Source: Fibrobacter sp. UWR2
Lineage (GTDB): Bacteria > Fibrobacterota > Fibrobacteria > Fibrobacterales > Fibrobacteraceae
Assembly: GCF_002210285.1 (NCBI RefSeq)
Contig: NZ_MWQE01000001.1
Location: 682,001 to 746,000 of the forward strand
Length of the DNA stretch: 64,000 nucleotides
Reading direction: 5' to 3'
This document shows positions 53,397 through 60,443 of this stretch, piece by piece. Every line of letters starts with the position of its first letter. The first letter of the stretch is position 1. The translations under genes were made by a program, and so were the position numbers. Below the pieces are notes generated by a model. That model made no database searches. It was not told the origin of the DNA and worked only from the letters and a program-made list of their open reading frames with translations.

Positions 53397-53455
53397 TGCT
53401 CCCCTCCTGATGGGTTTAAGGTTCCGGATATGTCTCAATATTTTCTCCTTCTTAG

Positions 53456-53488
53456 GAAAGAGCTCCTCACGGGGCTCTTTCTTTTTTT
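53456..53488 (+). terminator. Plus-strand terminator in the 53281-53678 gap
   Basis: GAAAGAGC (53456-53463) pairs with GCTCTTTC (53474-53481), followed by a T-run. No plus-strand gene ends nearby because the upstream gene already has a terminator at 53311, so it may end a small RNA of about 130 nt beginning near 53355. Confidence 0.55.
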
Positions 53489-53564
53489 CCGTTTTACGAA
53501 AAAAGATGCCCACGTGAAACATTTTTTTGAAATCCTCGCGTAAGGGTTGCGCCGGTATGAAAAA

Positions 53565-53582
53565 AGCCCGCTTGCGCGGGCT
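53565..53582 (-). terminator. Terminator of the sigma factor gene
   Basis: AGCCCGC (53565-53571) and GCGGGCT (53576-53582) with loop TTGC; on the minus strand six T follow. About 95 bp after the sigma gene stop. Confidence 0.82.
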
Positions 53583-53600
53583 CCTGAATTTTTTTTGATG

Positions 53601-53619
53601 ACGATTACTTGTTAATCGT
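53601..53619. repeat. Duplicated palindrome, distal copy
   Basis: ACGATTA-CTTGT-TAATCGT. The 17-bp core is identical to the palindrome over the sigma gene stop codon at 53671-53697, 70 bp away. Confidence 0.6.
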
Positions 53620-53646
53620 ATTCCAACATCTGGAAAAGGGGTCCAG

Positions 53647-53659
53647 GGGGCGGAGCCCC
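53647..53659. repeat. GGGGC-GGA-GCCCC small hairpin
   Basis: GC-rich 5-bp stem with 3-nt loop lying between the two copies of the duplicated palindrome. It has no T-run. Confidence 0.4.
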
Positions 53660-53670
53660 ATGCGTCATAA

Positions 53671-53697
53671 GGCTGCGATTACTTGTTAATCGCAGCC
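53671..53697. repeat. Palindrome spanning the sigma gene stop codon
   Basis: Perfect 11-bp arms GGCTGCGATTA / TAATCGCAGCC with 5-nt loop CTTGT. The last codons (Ala-Ala-Ile-Asn-Lys) and the TAA at 53681-53679 lie inside it, so the mRNA 3' end of the reading frame folds on itself. Confidence 0.7.
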
Positions 53698-54491
53698 AAG
53701 AAAGCGTCCTTTTTCTCTTGGAGGAATTCCTTGCTGTTGTACTTGCGGATGCGGCGGAGAGCCTGGTCACGCAGCTGACGGACGCGTTCGTGCGAGATGT
53801 TCATGGACTCGCCGACTTCGCGAAGCGTCTGCGGGGCTTCCTGGTTGATGCCGAAGATGCCGGTGATGACCTTCGCTTCGCGCTCGGGCAGCTGTTCCAT
53901 CAAGTCGCGTGCGAGAACCTCGACGCTCTGGATTTCGGAATCGGCTTCCGGGTTCGTGGCGCCAGTGTCGGGGAGCACTTCGGCGTAGGTTGCCTTGGAG
54001 TCAGCCTTGAGCGGACTGTCGAAGGAAACGCCGCGCTGGCCGATCTGGATGAGCTCGCGAATTTCTTCGTTAATCTCTTTACCGCGGGACTGTTCGTGCA
54101 GAGCCTTGCGCACGCGCAGGTGCTGGTTTGCCGGCAGGCGGATAAGGTTGCCCTGCTCGTTGATGGCACGGGTAATGTAAGCCTTGATCCACCATACGCC
54201 GTAACTGATGAACTTGAGGCCGCGGGTGTGCTCGAACGATTCGATTGCGCGCACGAGACCCATGGCGCCCTCGCTGACCAGGTCCGGCAGCGGAATCGGG
54301 CAGCCGCGGTACTGAATGGCTACCTTCAGCACGAACCTCATGTTCGCGGAAATCAGTTTTTTACGGGCTATTTTGTCACCTTCTTTAGCTTTCTGGAACA
54401 GAATCTGCTCTTCTTCACGGGAGAGGGGAGCGGTTCTTCTGATGTCTTCAAGGTAACGTTTAAGTGTGGTATCGGTGGAATCTATATGCAT
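53679..54491 (-). CDS. rpoD: Primary-type sigma-70 factor, short form
   Basis: 270 residues from ATG 54491 (AAGGA before it). Region 1.2: TLKRYLEDIRRTAPLSREEE. Region 2: ANMRFVLKVAIQYRG, DLVSEGAMGLVRAIE, RGLKFISYGVWWIKAYI. Region 3: RLPANQHLRVRKAL. Region 4: LPEREAKVITGIFGI, TLREVGESMNISHERVRQLRDQALRRI. No region 1.1 or non-conserved insert, as in Bacteroidetes SigA. This fits the TAnnTTTG-like boxes seen before many genes here. Whether it is the only housekeeping sigma cannot be seen from this window. Confidence 0.9.
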   Translation of the reverse strand: MHIDSTDTTLKRYLEDIRRTAPLSREEEQILFQKAKEGDKIARKKLISANMRFVLKVAIQYRGCPIPLPDLVSEGAMGLVRAIESFEHTRGLKFISYGVWWIKAYITRAINEQGNLIRLPANQHLRVRKALHEQSRGKEINEEIRELIQIGQRGVSFDSPLKADSKATYAEVLPDTGATNPEADSEIQSVEVLARDLMEQLPEREAKVITGIFGINQEAPQTLREVGESMNISHERVRQLRDQALRRIRKYNSKEFLQEKKDAFLAAINK

Positions 54492-54648
54492 TTTATTTCC
54501 TTGCCCCTTAAATATCGCTTTTTTTATTAGCAAGTAACGTGCCAAAAGTGTAAATTTTTATACGGGTTGCGTAAAAAGCGGATTTAATGGGGTTCTGGGA
54601 GGATTTTCCTGTTAGATTTTGTCAAAAACATTGTGCGAAACCAATTTA

Positions 54649-54667
54649 TTGTTACAAAATGTAACAA
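54649..54667. promoter_or_regulatory. Operator-like palindrome
   Basis: TTGTTACA-AAA-TGTAACAA, perfect 8-bp arms with a 3-bp centre, in the gap between the sigma factor and methyltransferase genes. The size and symmetry fit a dimeric helix-turn-helix regulator site. Confidence 0.5.
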
Positions 54668-54781
54668 ATGTCATAAATTTTGTAAACTGAAATTTGCGCT
54701 GCAGGGGAGAGTTTGGTGCCGAACGGTCGCCTGCAGTAGATTTTCTGACTGCACGGGTTCTTCTTTTGGTTGCCAATTTCG

Positions 54782-54789
54782 TATATTTT
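54782..54789 (+). promoter_or_regulatory. TATATTTT box before the methyltransferase gene
   Basis: Ends 7 nt before ATG 54797; no ribosome site between. Confidence 0.35.
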
Positions 54790-54796
54790 GCGCGTT

Positions 54797-55576
54797 ATGT
54801 CAATTAAAGAACCAGATCAATCTGTATGGAACCGTTTCTGGCAGCGGAAAAACGACATGGGGAAGGTCTATCCGTCTTCGCCGTCCGTGCTGAACGCCAT
54901 CAAGAAGAATTTTAAACTCGAGGGGCTGAAGGTGCTCGAAGTGGGGGCCGGTACGGGTCGCGACAGTGCGGAACTTGCGCGCCTGGGTGCCGAAGTCTAT
55001 GTGCTCGACTTTGCTGAAAACAGCCTCAAGATTGTAGACGGTCTGCGAGCTCGCGAGAACCTTTACGAGAATTTGAAGCTGGTGCGTGGCGATGCGTTCA
55101 AGGCGCCGTTCCCCGACTGCACCTTTGATCTTGTTTTCCATCAGGGTCTGGCGGAACATTTCAAGAATTCGCTCCCGCTCATCCAGGAAAACTACCGCAT
55201 CCTGAAGCACGGCGGTTGCTGCCTCTGCGATGTGCCACAGACGGTTCACCCCTATACGGTTATCAAGCATATCCTTATCGCTATGGACAAGTGGTTTGCC
55301 GGATGGGAAAAACAGTTTACCATGGGGCAACTGAAGAAGTTGATGACTGATGCCGGATTCAAGTGCGAATACGCCTACGGCGACTGGATGCGGCCGAACC
55401 TGTTCTACCGCATGCTGCGTGAACTCGGATTCAAGCTGGGTGTTGAACTCCCGAAGTACCCGCTGAACGGGACCTTGTACCAGAAGGCGAAGGATGGCAT
55501 CCTGGATGCGCTCGTGTCTGTCCCCGTGATGCACTATACTCAACTTTCCATCGGTGTCATCGGACGCAAGCCCTAG
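54797..55576 (+). CDS. SAM-dependent methyltransferase
   Basis: 259 residues, class I Rossmann methyltransferase. SAM-binding motif I is VLEVGAGTGRDSAELARLGA near residues 45-64, followed by VYVLDFAENSL (acidic residue after strand 2), GDAFKAPFPDCTFDLVFHQGLAEH and a late YRILKHGGCCLCDVP. Substrate unknown. A flippase-like gene follows 7 bp later, so a lipid or glycan substrate is possible. Confidence 0.85.
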   Translation: MSIKEPDQSVWNRFWQRKNDMGKVYPSSPSVLNAIKKNFKLEGLKVLEVGAGTGRDSAELARLGAEVYVLDFAENSLKIVDGLRARENLYENLKLVRGDAFKAPFPDCTFDLVFHQGLAEHFKNSLPLIQENYRILKHGGCCLCDVPQTVHPYTVIKHILIAMDKWFAGWEKQFTMGQLKKLMTDAGFKCEYAYGDWMRPNLFYRMLRELGFKLGVELPKYPLNGTLYQKAKDGILDALVSVPVMHYTQLSIGVIGRKP

Positions 55577-55583
55577 TATTTCT

Positions 55584-56582
55584 ATGCCGATGAATCCCAA
55601 ACTGAAATCTTCGCTGGTGTTTCTGGCAAAGCTCCTGGTGACTCTTGTCCCGGCGTATTTTGTGTACAGGAATATTGTGAGCGCTCCGGATTGGGATATT
55701 GGAGACTTGTACAGGCTTTTCTCGACGAAGAGTATCCTCCCGTTTGTACTGGCCCTTGTGTGCCTTGCGGCATCGAATTTCACGGCTTGCCTACAATGGA
55801 AACTTCTGCTTGAACGTCAGAGCGTCCACTTGAGCTATGGGCATTTGCTTAAGCTCTACTACGTGGGGCTGTTCTTCAACAACTTTATGCCCGGTAACGT
55901 GGGCGGTGACGTGAAGAAGGTCTATGACATCCGCATGCAGGGTGGGCAAGATACTGTGGGCGCGGGCCTCACCGCCACATTCTTCGACCGCCTGTACGGT
56001 TTGTTCTTTGTTACTTTGTTTGCGCTTGCGATGGGAGTGCTGTTCTTTGTACACGATGAAGCACAACGCTCGTTCATCTGGCCGTCTATCTGGATTTTCC
56101 TCGGTTTCTGCGCGATGTTTGCGGGACTTTGCAGCCGTCGTATCGGGCGCCTTTGCACGAGCGTAATGTCGAGGTTCTTGCCGCAGTCGATAGGCGAGCG
56201 CCTTGTGCATATGTTCGAACGCTTTACACATTTTCGCTCGTTCAGGCTCTGGTGTCAGATTTCGCTTTTGTCTTTCGTGACGCAGTCGCTTCGCGTATTC
56301 GTGCATTTCTACTGCGGATTGGCGGTGGGTGTCGCGCTTTCTATTTCCTGGTATTTCTACTACATCCCGCTGGTAGCCATCGTGAGCGCGCTCCCGATAT
56401 CTATCGGCGGTTTCGGCCCGCGTGAACTGCTTGCACAGACGCTTTTTGCGCGTGCTGGGGTGGCGAGTCTGGAATCGGTTGTGATACAGCTACTTGCCTA
56501 TTTTGTAAGTTTGATTTTGAGTTTGTTTGGTGCGTTCGTCTTCCTCCTGGGAGGGAAGTCGGCCACTAAGGCTGTCAGGTGA
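55584..56582 (+). CDS. Flippase-like membrane protein (LPG synthase TM / UPF0104 family), copy 2
   Basis: 332 residues from ATG 55584. About eight membrane segments with PF03706 motifs: CLQWKLLLERQ, KLYYVGLFFNNFMPGNVGGDVKKV, FFDRLYGLFF, ALPISIGGFGPRELL. Paralog of the protein at 39674-40618, sharing the FFNN-P-G-GGD block and the Gly-rich R-E-x end. Co-transcribed with the methyltransferase. Likely moves or modifies a lipid-linked substrate. Confidence 0.85.
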   Translation: MPMNPKLKSSLVFLAKLLVTLVPAYFVYRNIVSAPDWDIGDLYRLFSTKSILPFVLALVCLAASNFTACLQWKLLLERQSVHLSYGHLLKLYYVGLFFNNFMPGNVGGDVKKVYDIRMQGGQDTVGAGLTATFFDRLYGLFFVTLFALAMGVLFFVHDEAQRSFIWPSIWIFLGFCAMFAGLCSRRIGRLCTSVMSRFLPQSIGERLVHMFERFTHFRSFRLWCQISLLSFVTQSLRVFVHFYCGLAVGVALSISWYFYYIPLVAIVSALPISIGGFGPRELLAQTLFARAGVASLESVVIQLLAYFVSLILSLFGAFVFLLGGKSATKAVR

Positions 56583-56646
56583 GTGCCTGATTTTTTTAGA
56601 TAGCGGGGCGCGGAACTAGAGCGGCCCCATTCCATCGAGGTTGACT

Positions 56647-58803
56647 ATGGATGCCGAGGGCATCTTGCGCGGTCTGAATGCAGACCAGCGTGCAGCCGTT
56701 TTACATGATCATCAGAAGGGAGCGCAACTGCTTATCCTTGCGGGAGCGGGCTCGGGAAAGACATCTGTCCTTACGAAACGGATCCAGTACCGGATTGCCA
56801 TGGGGGTGAATCCCGAAAACATCTTGGCGCTTACATTTACGGCGGCGGCCGCTACCGAGATGCGGGAACGCGTGCAAACGTTGTTTCCCGGCGCGGGAGT
56901 GCGGCTCTGTACGTTCCATTCGCTTGCGCTTTATATGCTCAAGCAAAAGATTGGTGGCGTGTATGCTTACGAAATGGTCGGATTCAAGAAGCCTCCTGTG
57001 CCGCAGGAATCGGCGAATCGCGATTTTATGGATGAACTCTCGCGCCTCCATATTCGTGGCCTGAAGTTCAACCGTGAAAATCTCTTTGATGATTCGTATG
57101 CTCCGTCGGTGACGCACCGCATTGCGAAACTCCGGCAGTCCGTACTCGAAAGTGGGCAGGTCGTATTTGAGGATTTGATATTCCAGGCGATTCGCCTGCT
57201 TGAAGGCCACGAGGAGGCGCGAGAGTATTTCCACAGGCAGTGGACGGAAATCCTGGTGGATGAATACCAGGATATAAACCCGTCGCAATACCGCATGGTC
57301 AAAGCACTTCTTGGCGATAGGAAAAGCTTGTTTGTCGTCGGGGACGACGACCAGGCCATATACGGTTTTCGCGGGGCGGATATCGGGAACATCAACCGCT
57401 TTTGTGACGACTTCAAGGAGAGTACGCTTATCCGGCTGGAGTGGAATTACCGTTCGACTCCGAACATATTGCACCTGGCGAATGACATCTTCGAGAACAA
57501 ACCCCTCCGGCTGCGGAAGGTGCTGCGCGCCGGGAACCCCAAGGGCTCTGGCGGCAATCCGATTTTTAGGGAAAATCGCGCGCCCGAGGTGTGGATGTCG
57601 GACACTCCCATCGAGGAAATGCTCAAGATAATCTGTAGGATAAAGGAACTGCGCGAAAGTTACGACCTTGCCTGGAAAAATTTCGCTATCCTCGTGCGGT
57701 ATAACCGCCAGCGCGTCTATTATGAGGAAGTCCTGCGTGATGCCGAACTTCCGATTGCGGGTGAGGAGATTGACGGGGAGGCGGTCGAAGACGGTATCCA
57801 TGTTGAAACGGTCCATGCTTCAAAAGGGCTTCAATATGCGGTCGTGTTCTATGCCGGGCTTGCCGAGGGGCTCACTCCCGGAGAGTGCGGCGGCAGCAGA
57901 CGGGAGCGGAAAAAACAACTTGACGAAGAACGGCGGCTCTATTATGTCGGGGTTACGCGGGCCGAGGCTTACCTGATTTTGTTATATTGTAAACAGCGTT
58001 ACTGGAAGGGGCGACTCCGCAATTACAGGCGGTCGAGGTTCCTGCCCCGCGACGCAGAACTTTCGGAAGGTCTGAAAATGCCTCTTATTTTGTTCAAAAT
58101 ACATGTTGTTGTGCAAGTACTTTCCTACATGTTTGCACATATTTTGGTGTTGCCTTTTGTGATGGCTTTTAAGCACAAGGAAGTCAATCTCTGGGTGGAC
58201 AAGAAAATCCAGTGCTTTGCCCGCTTTTGCATGAAGGTACTGCGTATCGATCTTTCGGTTGAAGATCAGGCGATTCTTGGCCGTGTGGATTGGACGCGCC
58301 CCGTGTTCGTGATGGGGAACCATAATTCGTATGCGGACATCCCGATTATATTCCTTACGATTGAACGCACTATCGGCTTTATAGCGAAGGCGGAACTCCG
58401 CTTTATCCCGTTCCTCGGATTCTGGATGAAAAAGATTGGCTGTGTGCTTATCAATCGCGAAAAGGGCGGCGGAGCCAAGCTTATCCGAGAGGCGATGGCG
58501 AAGGGCCGTGCGCCGAGACTGTTTATTTTCCCGGAAGGGACCCGCGGCAAGGACGAGAACATGGTGCCGTTCAAGAGCGGTGGTTTCCGCCTAGCGGCTG
58601 AAACCGAGGCTACCATACTTCCGGTCTATATCAAGGGGTCGGGCTTTACGTGGGAACACCGCAAGGATTCTTCGCGTTGCAAGGTTTCGGTGAAAATCCT
58701 TGAACCTGTAGACGTGAAGGCGATGATCGCCGAGCGGGGGACGATCGACCCGCGTAAGGATTTGATGCACCTTGTCCGCGACAGGATGGAAGCTGCGGTA
58801 TGA
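56647..58803 (+). CDS. UvrD-like helicase fused to a PlsC-type acyltransferase
   Basis: One 718-residue frame from ATG 56647 encodes two unrelated enzymes. Residues 1-477 are a superfamily 1A helicase: LAGAGSGKTSVL (33-39), LTFTAAAATEM, ILVDEYQDINPSQ, VVGDDDQAIYGFRGAD, WNYRST, TVHASKGLQYAVVF and RRLYYVGVTRAE. Subdomain 2B is almost absent. Residues 478-718 are a membrane-associated acyltransferase: hydrophobic start at Met478, NHNSYADIP (HX4D at 559/564), FPEGTRGK (628-635). At the junction GGAAGG sits 7 nt before ATG 58078, and a TGA at 58073 lies in the +1 frame, so the acyltransferase may also be made alone. ATGA overlap with murI. Confidence 0.85.
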   Translation: MDAEGILRGLNADQRAAVLHDHQKGAQLLILAGAGSGKTSVLTKRIQYRIAMGVNPENILALTFTAAAATEMRERVQTLFPGAGVRLCTFHSLALYMLKQKIGGVYAYEMVGFKKPPVPQESANRDFMDELSRLHIRGLKFNRENLFDDSYAPSVTHRIAKLRQSVLESGQVVFEDLIFQAIRLLEGHEEAREYFHRQWTEILVDEYQDINPSQYRMVKALLGDRKSLFVVGDDDQAIYGFRGADIGNINRFCDDFKESTLIRLEWNYRSTPNILHLANDIFENKPLRLRKVLRAGNPKGSGGNPIFRENRAPEVWMSDTPIEEMLKIICRIKELRESYDLAWKNFAILVRYNRQRVYYEEVLRDAELPIAGEEIDGEAVEDGIHVETVHASKGLQYAVVFYAGLAEGLTPGECGGSRRERKKQLDEERRLYYVGVTRAEAYLILLYCKQRYWKGRLRNYRRSRFLPRDAELSEGLKMPLILFKIHVVVQVLSYMFAHILVLPFVMAFKHKEVNLWVDKKIQCFARFCMKVLRIDLSVEDQAILGRVDWTRPVFVMGNHNSYADIPIIFLTIERTIGFIAKAELRFIPFLGFWMKKIGCVLINREKGGGAKLIREAMAKGRAPRLFIFPEGTRGKDENMVPFKSGGFRLAAETEATILPVYIKGSGFTWEHRKDSSRCKVSVKILEPVDVKAMIAERGTIDPRKDLMHLVRDRMEAAV

Positions 58804-59609
58804 TAGGCGTCTTCGATTCCGGCTTCGGTGGGCTCACCATATTGCAGAACCTCAAGAAGGTAATGCCCAGTTACGATTTCCTGTATCTGGGCGACAATGC
58901 GCGTGCGCCGTACGGATCGAGGAGTTTCGAGACCATCTACCGCTACACGCTCCAGGCCGTGCGTGAACTATTTGGCAGGGGGTGTCCGCTCGTGATACTT
59001 GCCTGCAATACGGCATCGGCGAGGGCGCTCAGGAGCATCCAACAGGATGTGCTTCCGTATGAGTTCCCCGACAAGAGGGTGCTTGGCATTATCAGGCCCA
59101 CGACGGAAGAGATTGGCCGCTATAGCAAAACGGGACATATCGGGATTTTTGCGACCTCGGGTACGGTGTCTTCGAATAGCTACGGTATTGAAATCCGTAA
59201 CTTCTTCCCGGACCTGAAGGTAACCCAGCATGCCTGCCCCATGTGGGTCCCGCTGGTCGAATATGGGGAGTGCGGTACGGAAGGGGCGGCTTTCTTTGTC
59301 AAGAAGGATGTCGACGCGCTCCTGGCCGAGGATCCGCTAATCGATACGGTGCTTTTGGCTTGCACGCATTACCCGCTCTTGGAGACGGAAATACGCACCG
59401 CACTGCCACCGCAGGTCCGGCTGGTTTTCCAGGGCGATATCGTGGCGAACAAGACACTCGACTACCTTAGGCGTCACCCGGAGATGGATGAGCGCCTCTC
59501 GAAGGGCGGGAAAACGACCTATTTGACGTCTGATACCGCGAAATTCTTCGAAAAAGGCGCGTTTTTGTTTGGAATTGAGGGAATCTCTGCCGAATCGGTA
59601 GTCCTTTAA
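58800..59609 (+). CDS. murI: Glutamate racemase
   Basis: Makes D-glutamate for peptidoglycan. 269 residues. IGVFDSGFGGLTIL at the N-terminus, YLGDNARAPYGSRS, first catalytic Cys in LACNTASARAL, second in LLACTHYPLLE. Start overlaps the fusion gene stop by 4 bp (ATGA), so it belongs to the same operon. Confidence 0.96.
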   Translation: MIGVFDSGFGGLTILQNLKKVMPSYDFLYLGDNARAPYGSRSFETIYRYTLQAVRELFGRGCPLVILACNTASARALRSIQQDVLPYEFPDKRVLGIIRPTTEEIGRYSKTGHIGIFATSGTVSSNSYGIEIRNFFPDLKVTQHACPMWVPLVEYGECGTEGAAFFVKKDVDALLAEDPLIDTVLLACTHYPLLETEIRTALPPQVRLVFQGDIVANKTLDYLRRHPEMDERLSKGGKTTYLTSDTAKFFEKGAFLFGIEGISAESVVL

Positions 59610-59691
59610 GTAATAAAATTGTATTTTGCGTTTGTAACTGACGAACCTTTTTAGGTCCGCTTGTGTTTTTTTTATCATAGTGAGTTGTAAT

Positions 59692-60333
59692 ATGCCAAAG
59701 ACACAGATCAATCTCGAAGGTTGGCAGGATTACCGTGGCAATGCCGCCGGTAGCCTGCTTTACGTGGAAACCAGTCGCGAGACCGAAATGCCGGTCCGTG
59801 ACCAGCTGAACGAAAATGGCAAGGGTTTCTTCTATGAACCCAACTACGAAACCAGCACCTATGGCCTGATGAGCTGCTGCAACGTCAAGAATATTAACGC
59901 CATTGTGCGTGCCAAGAGCCGCTATATCCTGTTCGGGACTCGCTATGAAGGTCTGAGCGATTCGGAAAAGCGCAACAAGTACCTAATTATGGGTTACATG
60001 CGTATCGACAAGATCAAGGACGTGCGTACCCGCCATATCCAGCGCTTCATGTCGAATCCGGAACTTCAGGAACCGGAATGCATGCAGATGGAACACAACT
60101 GGGCGGTTTACGGCCCGATGCACTTTGTCTCCATGGATGATTCCTTCCTCGTGACTGACGAAATCCTCAAGGAATGGGGTTACAAGGGTCACGCCAGCCG
60201 CCAGCTTAAGGCCGTGTTCCAGAAGGAACATCTGGACCAGATCCTTTCGTACCTGGATTCCAAGGAAGACAAGATTGACGAATACATCGCGATAGTCGAT
60301 GAATTCAAGGAAGCCCTCGCCGAAGGCGAATAG
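59692..60333 (+). CDS. Unknown protein, 213 residues
   Basis: From ATG 59692 (MPKTQINLEGWQDYRG). No family recognised. Mixed alpha/beta, soluble, without signal or membrane segment. It has an IRAKSRYILFGTRYEG-like stretch (IVRAKSRYILFGTRYEG), KYLIMGYMRIDKI, and an acidic helical end (EDKIDEYIAIVDEFKEALAEGE). The YLIMGYMRI segment could be a nucleic-acid-binding beta strand pair, which is speculation. Monocistronic, with a hairpin after it. Confidence 0.8.
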   Translation: MPKTQINLEGWQDYRGNAAGSLLYVETSRETEMPVRDQLNENGKGFFYEPNYETSTYGLMSCCNVKNINAIVRAKSRYILFGTRYEGLSDSEKRNKYLIMGYMRIDKIKDVRTRHIQRFMSNPELQEPECMQMEHNWAVYGPMHFVSMDDSFLVTDEILKEWGYKGHASRQLKAVFQKEHLDQILSYLDSKEDKIDEYIAIVDEFKEALAEGE

Positions 60334-60358
60334 CGTTTAAATTCGATTTTAAACAGCG

Positions 60359-60386
60359 ACGCCCCCGCATATTGCGGGGGCGTTTG
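60359..60386 (+). terminator. GC-rich terminator after the 213-residue gene
   Basis: ACGCCCCCGC (60359-60368) pairs with GCGGGGGCGT (60374-60383), loop ATATT, followed by a short T-run. Confidence 0.75.
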
Positions 60387-60443
60387 TCGTAAGGTGGCGC
60401 CAAGGGCGCCAAACTTTAATCTATTGAGGATAACTAATGGCTA

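Larger units (their letters stand above)
54492..54796. other. 305-bp divergent intergenic region
   Basis: Separates the sigma factor and methyltransferase genes. Contains the palindrome at 54649-54667, an inverted pair CTGCAGG / CCTGCAG around 54699-54736, and the TATATTTT box at 54782. No gene or RNA gene recognised. Confidence 0.6.

Noticed and set aside
56701-57816. 371-codon minus-strand ORF inside the helicase
   Set aside because: Antisense to all helicase motifs; no independent support.
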